64,000 bases of DNA, taken from positions 124,001 to 188,000 of the forward strand of contig UCCA01000015.1 of assembly GCA_900470805.1 (NCBI GenBank), in the 5' to 3' direction. This stretch comes from Hyphomicrobiales bacterium (GTDB taxonomy: Bacteria; Pseudomonadota; Alphaproteobacteria; Rhizobiales; Rhizobiaceae). A program made the translations under genes and the position numbers. Below, one piece after another: positions 8,467-17,717 of the stretch. Numbering within the stretch: the first letter of the stretch is position 1; each line of letters begins with the position of its first letter. The notes under the pieces are model-generated. The model had not been told where the DNA came from. It was given only the letters and a program-made list of their open reading frames with translations, and ran no database searches.

Positions 8467-8493
8467 GTCGCTTCTTGTTTTCCCCGAAGCGAC
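8467..8493. other. Inverted repeat upstream of the terminator
   Basis: GTCGCTTC and GAAGCGAC form an 8-bp stem around an 11-base loop, shortly before the stronger terminator hairpin. It may form a tandem hairpin in the 3' UTR. Confidence 0.4.
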
Positions 8494-8502
8494 CTCGGAC
8501 TA

Positions 8503-8526
8503 GCCTCGCTTCGGCGAGGCATTTTT
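8503..8526 (+). terminator. Rho-independent terminator of the phospholipid operon
   Basis: GCCTCGC-TTCG-GCGAGGC followed by ATTTTT: a 7-bp GC-rich stem with a stable TTCG tetraloop and a T-tract on the plus strand. Confidence 0.85.
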
Positions 8527-8556
8527 CCGCCTCCTACGCAGGTCATCCGCCAAGCG

Positions 8557-9372
8557 CTAGCGATAAGCTCTCTCCGAAAAAATGCCCATGCCGCTGCGGA
8601 CCAGCAGCTGGTGCACGAGACGCCGCCGCATCGGGTTTTCGAGACGCGTGGCCTTCGAACCGAGAAACTCGGTTTCGACATGCTCGAACGCAGAAAGGTC
8701 GGCGGAAGCCGCAATGGCGGCGCAATAGCCGGCATGAAAAGCCCGGCGGCACACATACGTCTTGTATTTGGTGATGCAGAAAACCGCGAACTCCCCCTTC
8801 TTCTCGCGAAGGAAATCACCAACCCCGACCGTGACCTCGGGCCATGTCGGGTTGAACGTATCATCGAAAGCAATGATACCGTGATCGGCCAGCGTCTCGG
8901 CCGCAAGAGCGCTGTCGGAGGCGACGTGGCGCAGCATATGGCCGCCATCGATACTGAAGAAACGGATAGGACCGGCCTTGGCCGCAAGCGCCTGCGGATC
9001 GAGAAGCGTGCTGTCGCCTTTTATGACCAGATCCTCGCGAACGGGCAGGCCTAGCCGGCGCCCGTTCTCGACGAAACGCGCATACTGCTCGCTCCCGCCG
9101 GTGTGCTCGTCTATATCGAACAGGTCTATCGCGACGATGCGTTCCTCATCGCCGCAGATTCGCCGGAAGAGAAAATAGGATCGACCGTAGTAGACACCGA
9201 TCTCGGCGACAGACCCGCCCAATCCAGAGGCGGCCTGATGCTGAAGGATCGCAAGAAAAACCAACGCATCCGGCGGATCTATATATCCGTCGATCGCTTG
9301 AAGATCATGAAATATGAACTTCCGAATAACGGTATCCGTGCGCGGCGATTTCGAGATCTTTGCTGCTGACAT
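8557..9372 (-). CDS. Class I SAM-dependent methyltransferase (Methyltransf_24 type)
   Basis: 271 residues from ATG 9372 (MSAAKISKS); an upstream ATG at 9420 is possible and neither has a clear ribosome-binding site. SAM-binding motif I is SVAEIGVYYGRS, an acidic residue follows in IVAIDLFDI, and SIDGGHMLRHVASD with IIAFDDTFNPTWPEV matches the acidic motifs of the Methyltransf_24 group, often found near surface-polysaccharide genes. The next gene is galE, divergently transcribed, which fits a sugar- or polysaccharide-modifying role, though that is inference. The upstream DNA is noticeably more AT-rich than its surroundings. Confidence 0.82.
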   Translation of the reverse strand: MSAAKISKSPRTDTVIRKFIFHDLQAIDGYIDPPDALVFLAILQHQAASGLGGSVAEIGVYYGRSYFLFRRICGDEERIVAIDLFDIDEHTGGSEQYARFVENGRRLGLPVREDLVIKGDSTLLDPQALAAKAGPIRFFSIDGGHMLRHVASDSALAAETLADHGIIAFDDTFNPTWPEVTVGVGDFLREKKGEFAVFCITKYKTYVCRRAFHAGYCAAIAASADLSAFEHVETEFLGSKATRLENPMRRRLVHQLLVRSGMGIFSERAYR

Positions 9373-9691
9373 ATGGACTTTTGAATTCCATTTTCCGTAA
9401 CATATCAAAGCATAGACCATTCATGAAAGCTAAAATAAGGCAGTATTTCCTCGAATAGAATTTCGAGCAGACGGAGAAGACGGATATTTATTCTGACATT
9501 CGATAATTTCTACATTACCTGCGCTGAACAGATGCCGGATGAACGAGCCGATATAGCGCTTGCTCCGCCATTCTCAGATTGTATTCACGATAAGATGCAA
9601 TCAATGACGGCAGGCACCCATTTCATTCTTTTTATCGCCATGTCGTTGGCCTAACTCTATCGCTATCGATTCCAACTACAGAAGGTGGTGC
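9373..9691. other. AT-rich divergent intergenic region between the methyltransferase and galE
   Basis: About 320 bases carrying the upstream regions of both divergent genes. Base composition is clearly lower in GC than the neighbouring genes. I see a small imperfect dyad (CTCGAA...TTCGAG near 9451-9468) but no convincing sigma-factor consensus, small gene or RNA. Confidence 0.5.
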
Positions 9692-10675
9692 ATGGCAGGT
9701 GAAACAGTTCTGGTCGTCGGTGGTGCCGGATATATCGGCTCGCACACGTGCCTCGATCTCGCCAACAAGGGCTTCAAGCCCGTCGTTTTCGACAATTTCT
9801 CGAATGGTCACCGCGAGTTCGTGAAATGGGGGCCGGCCGAGGAAGGTGACATCAGGGATCGCGCAAGGCTCGACGAGGTTCTGGCCAAGCACAAACCGGC
9901 AGCCATCCTGCACTTCGCGGCACTGATCGAAGTCGGCGAATCGGTGAAGGACCCGGTGGCATTCTATGAAAACAACGTCATCGGTACGCTGACCCTTCTG
10001 GCAGCCGCCCAAGCAGCCGGCATCAGGAACTTTGTCTTCTCTTCCACCTGCGCGACCTATGGTCTGCCTCAGAGCGTGCCGCTCGACGAAACCCACCGAC
10101 AGGTGCCGATCAATCCCTACGGTCAGACCAAGTACATCGTCGAGCAGGCCCTGTCCGATTACGACAAATATACCGGCTTCCGCTCGGTGGTGCTGCGCTA
10201 CTTCAATGCCGCCGGCGCCGATTTCGAAGGCCGGATCGGCGAATGGCATCAGCCGGAAACGCACGCCATACCATTGGCGATCGACGCCGCACTCGGCCGC
10301 CGCGAGGGCTTCAAGGTTTTCGGCAGCGACTACGAAACGCGTGACGGCACATGCGTGCGCGACTACATCCACGTTCTCGATCTCGCCGACGCCCACGTGC
10401 GCGCCGTCGAATATCTGTTGCGGGGCGGGGAATCGGTCGCGCTCAATCTCGGCACGGGAACGGGCACCACCGTCAAGGAACTTCTCTCGACCATCGAGGA
10501 CGTCTCCGCCAAGCCTTTCCCGGTCGAGTACGTCGGCAGGCGCGAGGGCGATTCGCACACGCTCGTCGCCAACAACGACAAGGCACGCGAGGTCTTGGGC
10601 TGGGTACCGCAGCATGATCTCTCCCAGATCATCCGCTCGGCCTGGAACTGGCACTCCAAGTCCAACCATCACTGA
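9692..10675 (+). CDS. galE: UDP-glucose 4-epimerase (GalE/ExoB)
   Basis: 327 residues of the extended SDR family. The NAD-binding GGAGYIGSH has glycines at 10, 13 and 16. VFSSTCATYG supplies the catalytic Ser/Thr near 115, and NPYGQTK the catalytic Tyr-x3-Lys near 143-147. It interconverts UDP-glucose and UDP-galactose, the precursor for exopolysaccharide and LPS; rhizobia often call it exoB. AAGGTGG lies just upstream of the ATG. The next gene begins 12 bases after its stop on the same strand, suggesting cotranscription. Confidence 0.95.
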   Translation: MAGETVLVVGGAGYIGSHTCLDLANKGFKPVVFDNFSNGHREFVKWGPAEEGDIRDRARLDEVLAKHKPAAILHFAALIEVGESVKDPVAFYENNVIGTLTLLAAAQAAGIRNFVFSSTCATYGLPQSVPLDETHRQVPINPYGQTKYIVEQALSDYDKYTGFRSVVLRYFNAAGADFEGRIGEWHQPETHAIPLAIDAALGRREGFKVFGSDYETRDGTCVRDYIHVLDLADAHVRAVEYLLRGGESVALNLGTGTGTTVKELLSTIEDVSAKPFPVEYVGRREGDSHTLVANNDKAREVLGWVPQHDLSQIIRSAWNWHSKSNHH

Positions 10676-10687
10676 ACGGCCGAATCT

Positions 10688-12208
10688 GTGGCGGGCAAAC
10701 CGAACATTCTCCTGATCACCGCGGACCAGTGGCGCGGTGATTGCCTCTCCGCGGTCGGCCATTCATGCGTGAAAACGCCGAATGTCGATGCGTTGGCGAG
10801 TGAGGGCACATTGTTTGCCCGCCATTACGCCGGTGCCGCGCCCTGCTCACCGGCGCGCGCCACGCTCTACACCGGCCTCTACCAGATGAATCACCGGGTC
10901 TGCCGCAACGGCTCTCCGCTGGATGCACGTTTCGACAATCTGGCGCTGGCGGCACGGCGCGCCGGCTACGAGCCGACCCTGTTCGGCTATACCGACACCG
11001 CACCCGATCCACGCGGCCTCGATGCCAACGATCCGCATCTGACCACCTACGAAGGCCTGTTGCCGGGCTTCACAGCAAGGCAGTTGCTGCCGGAGCACGA
11101 GAAGCAATGGCTGTCATGGCTTCGCGCACGCGGGCATGCGGAGGCGACGAGCCGGGATATCCACGTTCCCGCCGGCGCCAGGCCCGGCGAGATCTCCAAT
11201 GCGCCGACAAGCTATTCCAGCGACGAAACGCAAACGGCGTTTCTGACAGGCGAATTCCTCCGCTGGCTGGACGAACAGGAGGCACCGTGGTTCGCGCATC
11301 TATCCTTCCTGCGCCCGCACCCGCCATTCTCGGCGCCAGCACCCTACAACAACATGTTTGCACCGGCTGACGGTCCCGCATTCGCGCGGGCCGAGAGTGC
11401 AGAAGCCGAAGCACGCGCGCATCCCTATCTGGCCTACGCTCTGCCGAGAGGCGAGAAAGCCAGCTTCATCCACGGAGCGACCGGTGCGGTCGCGGATTGG
11501 AGCACCGACGATCTCTCCGCCATCCGCGCGATCTATTACGGGATGATCGCGGAGGTCGATGCGCAGTTGGGCCGCATCTGGCAGGCCTTGAAGGACACCG
11601 GAGCCTGGGAAAACACCGTGATCATCTTCACCTCGGATCATGCCGAGATGGCAGGCGATCACTGGACGCTCGGCAAGGGCGGTTTCTTCGATGGCAGCTA
11701 CCACATCCCGCTGGTTGTTCGCGATCCGCGGGCGGCAACGTCGGGAAACACCGTAAACCAGTTCACCAGCGCGGCCGACATTTTCCCGACGCTTTGCGAG
11801 AAGCTGGATGTCGAGCCTAAAAACAATCTCGACGGTCAATCCCTGCTGGCCTTCACCGCCGGCAACCTGCCTGCGAACTGGCGGGACGCTGCATTCTGGG
11901 AGTTCGATTTCCGCGACATCTCAGGTCAGGAGGTCGAGCGCCATTTCGGCCTGCGCTCGAACGAGTGCAACCTTGCCGTCGTCAGGGACGCGCATTTCAA
12001 GTACGTGCATTTCGCGGCACTACCGCCGCTGTTGTTCGACCTCGTCAACGACCCGATGGAACTGAAGAACATCGCATCCGACCCCGTATACGCCCGGACG
12101 CGGCTCTCCTATGCGGAAAAGCTTCTGTCGCTGCGGGCCCGCCATCTCGATCAGACGCTGGCCTATACCGAGCTGACGGCCAACGGGCCGGTTCACCACC
12201 GGCCCTGA
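10688..12208 (+). CDS. Sulfatase-family hydrolase resembling phosphonate monoester hydrolase
   Basis: 506 residues with a GTG start. It carries the formylglycine motif C-x-P-x-R as CSPAR (C53-R57), the N-terminal metal ligand in ITADQWRGD (D13), and a second metal cluster in FTSDHAEMAGDHWTLGK near 315-330. Landmarks such as TGLYQMNHRVCRNG, RPHPPFSAPAPY and YKYVHFAALPPLLFDL-like FKYVHFAALPPLLFDL strongly resemble the Rhizobium/Burkholderia phosphonate monoester hydrolases, promiscuous cytoplasmic enzymes that cleave phosphonate and phosphate esters and sulfates. No signal peptide is seen. The natural substrate is not known. A formylglycine-generating enzyme must act in trans; none is encoded in the window. 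Confidence 0.88.
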   Translation: MAGKPNILLITADQWRGDCLSAVGHSCVKTPNVDALASEGTLFARHYAGAAPCSPARATLYTGLYQMNHRVCRNGSPLDARFDNLALAARRAGYEPTLFGYTDTAPDPRGLDANDPHLTTYEGLLPGFTARQLLPEHEKQWLSWLRARGHAEATSRDIHVPAGARPGEISNAPTSYSSDETQTAFLTGEFLRWLDEQEAPWFAHLSFLRPHPPFSAPAPYNNMFAPADGPAFARAESAEAEARAHPYLAYALPRGEKASFIHGATGAVADWSTDDLSAIRAIYYGMIAEVDAQLGRIWQALKDTGAWENTVIIFTSDHAEMAGDHWTLGKGGFFDGSYHIPLVVRDPRAATSGNTVNQFTSAADIFPTLCEKLDVEPKNNLDGQSLLAFTAGNLPANWRDAAFWEFDFRDISGQEVERHFGLRSNECNLAVVRDAHFKYVHFAALPPLLFDLVNDPMELKNIASDPVYARTRLSYAEKLLSLRARHLDQTLAYTELTANGPVHHRP

Positions 12209-12220
12209 CCACAATGCTCC

Positions 12221-12730
12221 TCAGCCGAGACGGCCGAGATAATCCAGCTTGCCCACCGGCGCGCCCAGATTGCGCAGGATTCCGTGCGCCGTTGCGATAT
12301 GAAAATAGAAGTTCGGCAGGGCGAAACTGGTGAGATAATCCTCGCCGCGGAAAATCACCTTGTTGCCGCCGGGCGAAATCACCACTTCCCGTCCCTCGCT
12401 GTCGTCGAGCGCATCAGGCGTGACCGTCGCGAGATAAGCTTCCGTCTTTGCCAGACGCGCGCGCAGATCGGCGATTGTCGTTTCGTTGTCCTCGAATTTC
12501 GGGGCGTCCGTGCCGGTCAAGCGTGCAATCGCCAGCTTGGCGCTGTCGGTTGCTCTCTGGTACTGGCCGGAGAGAGGCAGCATATCAGGCGCGAGGCGTG
12601 CGCCGACCAACTCAAGGGGATCAATCCCCTTTTCGGCGACGAATTTCTCGGCCTTGTCGAGATAGACGCCGAGATTTGTCAGCCCACGCTGAAACGCCGG
12701 GACGGTCAGACGATACATCGAAACAGGCAT
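12221..12730 (-). CDS. DUF1993 domain-containing protein
   Basis: 169 residues from ATG 12730 with GGAGAG six bases upstream; an ATG four codons earlier is less well placed. The sequence matches the DUF1993 plan: MYRLTVPAFQRGLTNL at the start, LAPDMLPLSGQYQRATDSAK in the middle and LPNFYFHIATAHGILR near the end, a DinB-like four-helix bundle family with unknown activity. The gene converges on the sulfatase-like gene with only 12 bases between stops and is divergent from the M19 peptidase. Confidence 0.88.
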   Translation of the reverse strand: MPVSMYRLTVPAFQRGLTNLGVYLDKAEKFVAEKGIDPLELVGARLAPDMLPLSGQYQRATDSAKLAIARLTGTDAPKFEDNETTIADLRARLAKTEAYLATVTPDALDDSEGREVVISPGGNKVIFRGEDYLTSFALPNFYFHIATAHGILRNLGAPVGKLDYLGRLG

Positions 12731-12944
12731 TATTCTCTCCATGTCAGGCAGCGACCGGCCGCCGTTTCTGCTGCATCATATAGTCAGCTTCGATCACATT
12801 TTCATCGGCCCTATCCGCAATGACCGACATTATCGAGAGCCAGCTGGCGATTGAAAATATTCTCAAAAAAAGAGTGGCGTATTCCGCCATCTTTTCTATT
12901 CTGCGCGCTTCACATTGCCCGCCTCGGGGCGCACGGGACCTTAC

Positions 12945-14003
12945 ATGCAATTCGTATTCGACGGCCACAACGACGTTCTCCTCCGGCTTTGGACACATGA
13001 GCGGGAGGGTGGCGATCCAGTCGCCGAATTTGCCAACGGCATCGACACCGGCCACATCGATGCCCCACGCGCCAAGGCCGGCGGCCTCATCGGCGGCCTG
13101 TGCGCCATCTACATTCCGTCCGGCGATCTGGTCTTCGCCGATCCCGACAAGGACGGCCATTACGTTACGCCGCTTGCAGCCCCGCTCGATCCGCTTCCGT
13201 CGCTCAAGATCGCCAATGAGATGGCGGCGATCGCGCTTCGGCTTGATCGGGCCGGTGCCTGGCGCCTCTGCCGGTCTGTCAAGGACATCCGCAAGGCCAT
13301 TGCCGACGGCGTCTTCGCGGCCGTCATGCATATGGAGGGCTGCGAGGCGATCGGCGCCGATCTGGCGGAACTCGAAGTGTTTTATGCGGTAGGCCTGCGC
13401 TCGTTGGGTCCGGTCTGGAGCCGGCACAACATCTTCGGCCATGGCGTGCCTTTCGCGTTTCCGATGTCGCCGGACACTGGCCTTGGACTGACAGATACCG
13501 GCTTTGAACTGGTGCGCGAATGCAACCGGCTCGGCATCATGCTCGATCTCGCCCACATCACCGAGAAGGGCTTCTGGGATGTGGCCAAGACCACGGACCA
13601 GCCGCTCGTCGCCAGCCACTCTAACGTCCATGCGCTGACGCCGGTGGCGCGCAACCTCACGGACAGGCAGTTGGACGCGATCAAGGAGAGCCGCGGCCTC
13701 GTTGGCCTGAACTACGCCACCGCCATGTTGCGAGACGACGCCCGCTCCGATGGCGACACGCCGCTCACCGACATGATCCGCCACATCGACTACCTCGTTG
13801 AGCGCGTCGGCATCGACTGCGTTGCGCTCGGCTCGGACTTCGACGGCGCTACCATTCCTGACGCGATCGGCGATGCCGCCGGCAACCAGAAGCTGATTGA
13901 TGCACTTCGGCGCGCTGGATATGCTGGCCAGGATCTCGAGAAATTGGCCAGCGAAAACTGGCTAAGAATTCTGTCTTCGGCATGGGGAGAACAGGCTGCC
14001 TAG
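12945..14003 (+). CDS. Membrane dipeptidase, peptidase family M19
   Basis: 352 residues from ATG 12945 (MQFVFDGHNDVLLRL); a TTG at 12915 would add ten residues. The M19 zinc motif DGHND opens the protein, MHMEGCEAIG supplies the bridging Glu, DLAHITEKGFWDV and VASHSNVHAL supply the His ligands, and LGSDFDGA gives the conserved Asp. These enzymes hydrolyse dipeptides, including some D-amino-acid forms. It is followed by a peptide-type ABC importer 46 bases downstream on the same strand, so imported dipeptides are the likely substrates. No secretion signal is seen, suggesting action in the cytoplasm after uptake. Confidence 0.93.
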   Translation: MQFVFDGHNDVLLRLWTHEREGGDPVAEFANGIDTGHIDAPRAKAGGLIGGLCAIYIPSGDLVFADPDKDGHYVTPLAAPLDPLPSLKIANEMAAIALRLDRAGAWRLCRSVKDIRKAIADGVFAAVMHMEGCEAIGADLAELEVFYAVGLRSLGPVWSRHNIFGHGVPFAFPMSPDTGLGLTDTGFELVRECNRLGIMLDLAHITEKGFWDVAKTTDQPLVASHSNVHALTPVARNLTDRQLDAIKESRGLVGLNYATAMLRDDARSDGDTPLTDMIRHIDYLVERVGIDCVALGSDFDGATIPDAIGDAAGNQKLIDALRRAGYAGQDLEKLASENWLRILSSAWGEQAA

Positions 14004-14049
14004 GACTTTAGACGTGCTTTTACCAAATTCAAAAAATGAACAGGGGACT

Positions 14050-15699
14050 ATGATTATGATGATGAACAAATTTAACCGCAGCATTCGTGCGCTGTCCGCC
14101 GGCGCCGCGCTTTCCATCTTGATGATGGCAGCACCGGCCGCCTTCGCCGAAACGCCGAAGGACACGCTCGTCGAGGGCTTCGCGATCGACGACATCATCA
14201 CCATGGACCCGGGCGAAGCTTTCGAGCTTTCCACCGCCGAAATGACCAGCAACACCTACAGCCTTCTCGTCCGTCTCGACATGACCGACACCTCGAAGGT
14301 CAAGGGCGATCTCGCCGACAGCTGGACGGTCTCCGACGACGGTCTGACCTATACCTTCAAGCTGAAGTCCGGCATCAAGTTCGCCTCCGGCAACCCGATC
14401 ACCGCCGAAGATGTCGCTTGGTCCTTCGAACGCGCCGTCAAGCTCGACAAGAGCCCCGCCTTCATCATCACCCAGTTCGGCATCACGGGTGACAATGTCA
14501 CCGAGAAGGCCAAGGCCACGGATGGGAGCACCTTCACCTTCACCGTCGATAAGCCTTATGCACCGAGCTTCGTGCTGAACTGCCTGACGGCAACAGTTGC
14601 CTCGGTGGTCGACAAGAAGCTGGTTCTCGACCACGTCAAGCCGGTCACCCCGTCGGCCGACTATAAGTACGACAACGACTTCGGCAACGAGTGGCTGAAG
14701 ACCGGCTATGCCGGCTCCGGCGCCTTCAAGCTGCGGGAATGGCGCGCCAACGAAGTGGTCGTGCTCGAGCGCAACGACAACTACTACGGCGACAAGGCCA
14801 AGCTCAACCGCGTCATCTACCGTTTCATGAAGGAAAGCTCGGCGCAGCGTCTGGCGCTCGAAGCCGGCGACATCGATATCGCCCGCAACCTCGAGCCCGG
14901 CGACCTCGACGCCGTTGCCAAGAATGCCGACCTCGCTAGCGAAAGCGCGCCGAAGGGCACCGTCTACTTCATCAGCCTCAACTCGAAGAACGAGAACCTG
15001 AAGAAGCCTGAAGTGCAGGAAGCCTTCAAATATCTGGTCGATTACGACGCGATCGGCGAAACGCTGATCAAGGGCATCGGCACCATCCACCAGACCTTCC
15101 TGCCCACCGGCCAGCTCGGCGCGCTGGACGAAAATCCCTACAAGTTCGACGTCGCCAAGGCCAAGGAACTGCTGGCCAAGGCCGGCCTCAAGGACGGCTT
15201 CTCGGTGACGATCGACGTGCGCAACACGCAGCCGGTGACCGGCATTGCGGAATCGATCCAGCAGTCGGTCGCGCAGGCGGGCATCAAGATGGATATCATC
15301 CCGGGTGACGGCAAGCAGACACTGACCAAGTTCCGCGCCCGCACGCACGACATCTACATTGGCCAGTGGGGTTCCGACTACTTCGACCCGAACTCCAACG
15401 CCGACACCTTCACCAGCAACCCTGATAACTCCGATGCCGGTACGGTGAAGACGCTCGCATGGCGCAACACGTTCGAATCGCCTGAACTGGACAAGGAAGC
15501 CAAGGCAGCCCTGCTCGAGCGCGACAGCGCAAAGCGTGCCGCCATGTACCAGGACATCCAGAAGAAGTACCTAGCCAACAGCCCGTTCGTGTTCATCTTC
15601 CAGCAGACCGAAGTCGCCGGCTACCGCAAGGGCCTGACCAACTTCAAGCTGGGTCCGAGCTTCGACACCAACTATGTCGGCACGATCGGCAAGGAATGA
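14050..15699 (+). CDS. ABC transporter substrate-binding protein, peptide family (SBP_bac_5)
   Basis: 549 residues from ATG 14050, preceded by CAGGGG. A signal peptide ends AAPAAFA before ETPKD (about residue 33), so the protein is periplasmic. GDLADSWTVSDDGLTYTFKL with GNPITAEDVAWSFERA is the hallmark of DppA/OppA-like binding proteins. It delivers a peptide or related ligand to the two permeases encoded next. The frame is open from GTG 14014, but that leader would spoil the signal peptide. Ligand specificity cannot be read from sequence; the adjacent M19 dipeptidase favours dipeptides. Confidence 0.92.
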   Translation: MIMMMNKFNRSIRALSAGAALSILMMAAPAAFAETPKDTLVEGFAIDDIITMDPGEAFELSTAEMTSNTYSLLVRLDMTDTSKVKGDLADSWTVSDDGLTYTFKLKSGIKFASGNPITAEDVAWSFERAVKLDKSPAFIITQFGITGDNVTEKAKATDGSTFTFTVDKPYAPSFVLNCLTATVASVVDKKLVLDHVKPVTPSADYKYDNDFGNEWLKTGYAGSGAFKLREWRANEVVVLERNDNYYGDKAKLNRVIYRFMKESSAQRLALEAGDIDIARNLEPGDLDAVAKNADLASESAPKGTVYFISLNSKNENLKKPEVQEAFKYLVDYDAIGETLIKGIGTIHQTFLPTGQLGALDENPYKFDVAKAKELLAKAGLKDGFSVTIDVRNTQPVTGIAESIQQSVAQAGIKMDIIPGDGKQTLTKFRARTHDIYIGQWGSDYFDPNSNADTFTSNPDNSDAGTVKTLAWRNTFESPELDKEAKAALLERDSAKRAAMYQDIQKKYLANSPFVFIFQQTEVAGYRKGLTNFKLGPSFDTNYVGTIGKE

Positions 15700-15717
15700 T
15701 CCGGCGGGACTGGTAGA

Positions 15718-16785
15718 TTGAGCATCGTCGAACCAACGATGGAAGCACGGCCGAAACCCGGCCGTGCTCTTCCTATTGCCAAGGCGGTCGGCCGCTTCTT
15801 CATTGCGGCCGTCACCACCTATCTCGGCCTGCTGGCCGTCACCTTCTTCATCGGCCGCGTCGTGCCGATCGATCCGGTCCTCGCCATCCTCGGTGACCGC
15901 GCCCCGGCCCACGTGGTCGAACGCGTCCGTCGCGAGATGGGCTTCGACCTGCCGCTCTACGAGCAGTTCTACATTTACATCAAGGGCATCCTCGCCGGCG
16001 ATTTCGGTACCTCGGTGCTGACCACCAACCCTGTGATGGTCGACATCAAGCGCGTCTTCCCGGCGACGATCGAGCTTGCGACGCTCGGCACCATCATCGG
16101 CTCTGTGATCGGCGTGCCGCTTGGCGTGCTCGCCGCCGTCAAGCGCGGCAGCTTCGTCGACCAGATCGTCCGCGTCATCGGCCTCGTCGGCTATTCCGTG
16201 CCGATCTTCTGGCTGTCGTTGATCTCACTGGTGATCTTTTACGCCAAGCTGCGCTGGGTCGCCTTCCCGGGCCGCATCGACATCGTTTTCGAGTACACCT
16301 TCACACCGGTAACCGGCTTCTACCTCCTCGACAGCGCCATGCAGGGCCAGTGGGACGTCTTCTACGACGTCTTCCGCCACATCATCCTGCCCGCTTCGTT
16401 GCTCGGCTACTTCTCGCTCGCCTATATCAGCCGCATGACCCGCAGCTTCATGCTGAACGAGTTGAGCCAGGAATATGTCGTTGCCGCCCGCGCCAAGGGA
16501 CTGTCGGAAACCCGCGTCATATGGGGCCACGCATTGCGCAATGCCGCCGTGCCACTGGTGACGGTCATCGCGCTCTCCTATGCCGGCCTGCTCGAAGGCT
16601 CGGTGCTGACCGAAACCGTCTTCTCCTGGCCCGGTATCGGCCTCTACATCACCAACTCGCTGCAGAATGCGGATATGAACGCCGTGCTTGGCGGCACGAT
16701 CGTCATCGGTACCGTCTTCATCGGCATCAATCTCTTGTCTGATCTTCTTTATCGGACCCTCGATCCCAGGACCCGAAGCCGATGA
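15718..16785 (+). CDS. ABC transporter permease, DppB/OppB type
   Basis: 355 residues if begun at TTG 15718; ATG 15739 is the alternative and neither has a strong ribosome-binding site. About six membrane helices are visible. The permease signature EYVVAARAKGLSETRVIWGH (EAA loop contacting the ATPase) is intact, and the helix GFDLPLYEQFYIYIKGIL region matches DppB. It lies 18 bases after the binding-protein gene and overlaps the next permease gene by ATGA. Confidence 0.92.
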   Translation: MSIVEPTMEARPKPGRALPIAKAVGRFFIAAVTTYLGLLAVTFFIGRVVPIDPVLAILGDRAPAHVVERVRREMGFDLPLYEQFYIYIKGILAGDFGTSVLTTNPVMVDIKRVFPATIELATLGTIIGSVIGVPLGVLAAVKRGSFVDQIVRVIGLVGYSVPIFWLSLISLVIFYAKLRWVAFPGRIDIVFEYTFTPVTGFYLLDSAMQGQWDVFYDVFRHIILPASLLGYFSLAYISRMTRSFMLNELSQEYVVAARAKGLSETRVIWGHALRNAAVPLVTVIALSYAGLLEGSVLTETVFSWPGIGLYITNSLQNADMNAVLGGTIVIGTVFIGINLLSDLLYRTLDPRTRSR

Positions 16786-17717
16786 GCATGCAGGCAAACA
16801 CGACAGCCCCGATCAGCCGCCGCGAGTGGCTGCTTTCCGATCGGCCGCAATCGCGCACCCAGGCTCGCCTCGGTCGCGCCTATGTCACTTGGCGACAGTT
16901 CAGCGCCAACCGCCTTGCGGTGGTCGGCCTCGTCATCATCATCGCCCTGCTGCTGATGGCAGCCTTCGCCGGTGTTCTCGCGACCCACTCGCCCGTCATC
17001 GGCGATTTGCGCAACTCGCGTCTGCTACCACCCGGCAGCGAGGGCTATATCCTCGGCACAGACGACCAGGGCCGCGACATCTTTTCGCGCCTGATCTACG
17101 GCTCGCGGCTGACGCTGATGGTCGTGGTGCTGGTCGCGATCATCTCCGCGCCGATCGGCCTTCTGGTCGGAACCGTCTCCGGATACGCCGGTGGATGGGT
17201 CGATGCCGTGCTGATGCGCATCACCGATATCTTCCTCGCCTTTCCGAAGCTCGTGCTGGCGCTGGCCTTCGTCGCGGCGCTCGGCCCCGGCATCCAGAAC
17301 GCCATCATCGCCATCGCCATCACCTCCTGGCCACCCTACGCCCGTATCGCCCGCGCCGAGACACTGACGGTCCGGCGCTCCGACTATATCTCGGCTGTCC
17401 GCCTGATGGGCGCTTCGCCGCTGCGCATCGTCGTGCGCCACGTCATGCCACTCTGCATTTCCTCGCTCATCGTCCGCGTGACGCTCGATATGGCCGGCAT
17501 CATCCTGACAGCAGCCGGTCTCGGCTTCCTCGGTCTCGGTGCCCAGCCGCCGTTGCCGGAATGGGGCGCGATGATCGCCTCAGGCCGTCGCTTCATCCTC
17601 GACCAGTGGTGGGTCGCCGCCATGCCCGGCATCGCCATCCTCGTTGTCAGCCTCGGCTTCAACCTGCTCGGTGATGGTCTGCGCGACGCACTTGACCCGA
17701 AGGAGAGCGGCCAGTGA
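16782..17717 (+). CDS. ABC transporter permease, DppC/OppC type
   Basis: 311 residues. The cytoplasmic N-terminus (about 40 residues) precedes FSANRLAVVGLVIIIALLLM, the OppC_N-type first helix. HILGTDDQGRDIFSRLIYG-like YILGTDDQGRDIFSRLIYG and the EAA loop DYISAVRLMGASPLRIVVRH are typical of DppC. It overlaps dppB-like by ATGA and the first ATPase gene by GTGA, consistent with a stoichiometric membrane complex. Confidence 0.93.
   Translation: MSMQANTTAPISRREWLLSDRPQSRTQARLGRAYVTWRQFSANRLAVVGLVIIIALLLMAAFAGVLATHSPVIGDLRNSRLLPPGSEGYILGTDDQGRDIFSRLIYGSRLTLMVVVLVAIISAPIGLLVGTVSGYAGGWVDAVLMRITDIFLAFPKLVLALAFVAALGPGIQNAIIAIAITSWPPYARIARAETLTVRRSDYISAVRLMGASPLRIVVRHVMPLCISSLIVRVTLDMAGIILTAAGLGFLGLGAQPPLPEWGAMIASGRRFILDQWWVAAMPGIAILVVSLGFNLLGDGLRDALDPKESGQ

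Noticed and set aside
12820..12944. A possible short upstream ORF (starting MTDIIESQLAIENILKK) before the M19 gene
   Set aside because: It runs into the dipeptidase gene in another frame and has no ribosome-binding site or recognisable product; could be examined for leader-peptide function but is unsupported.
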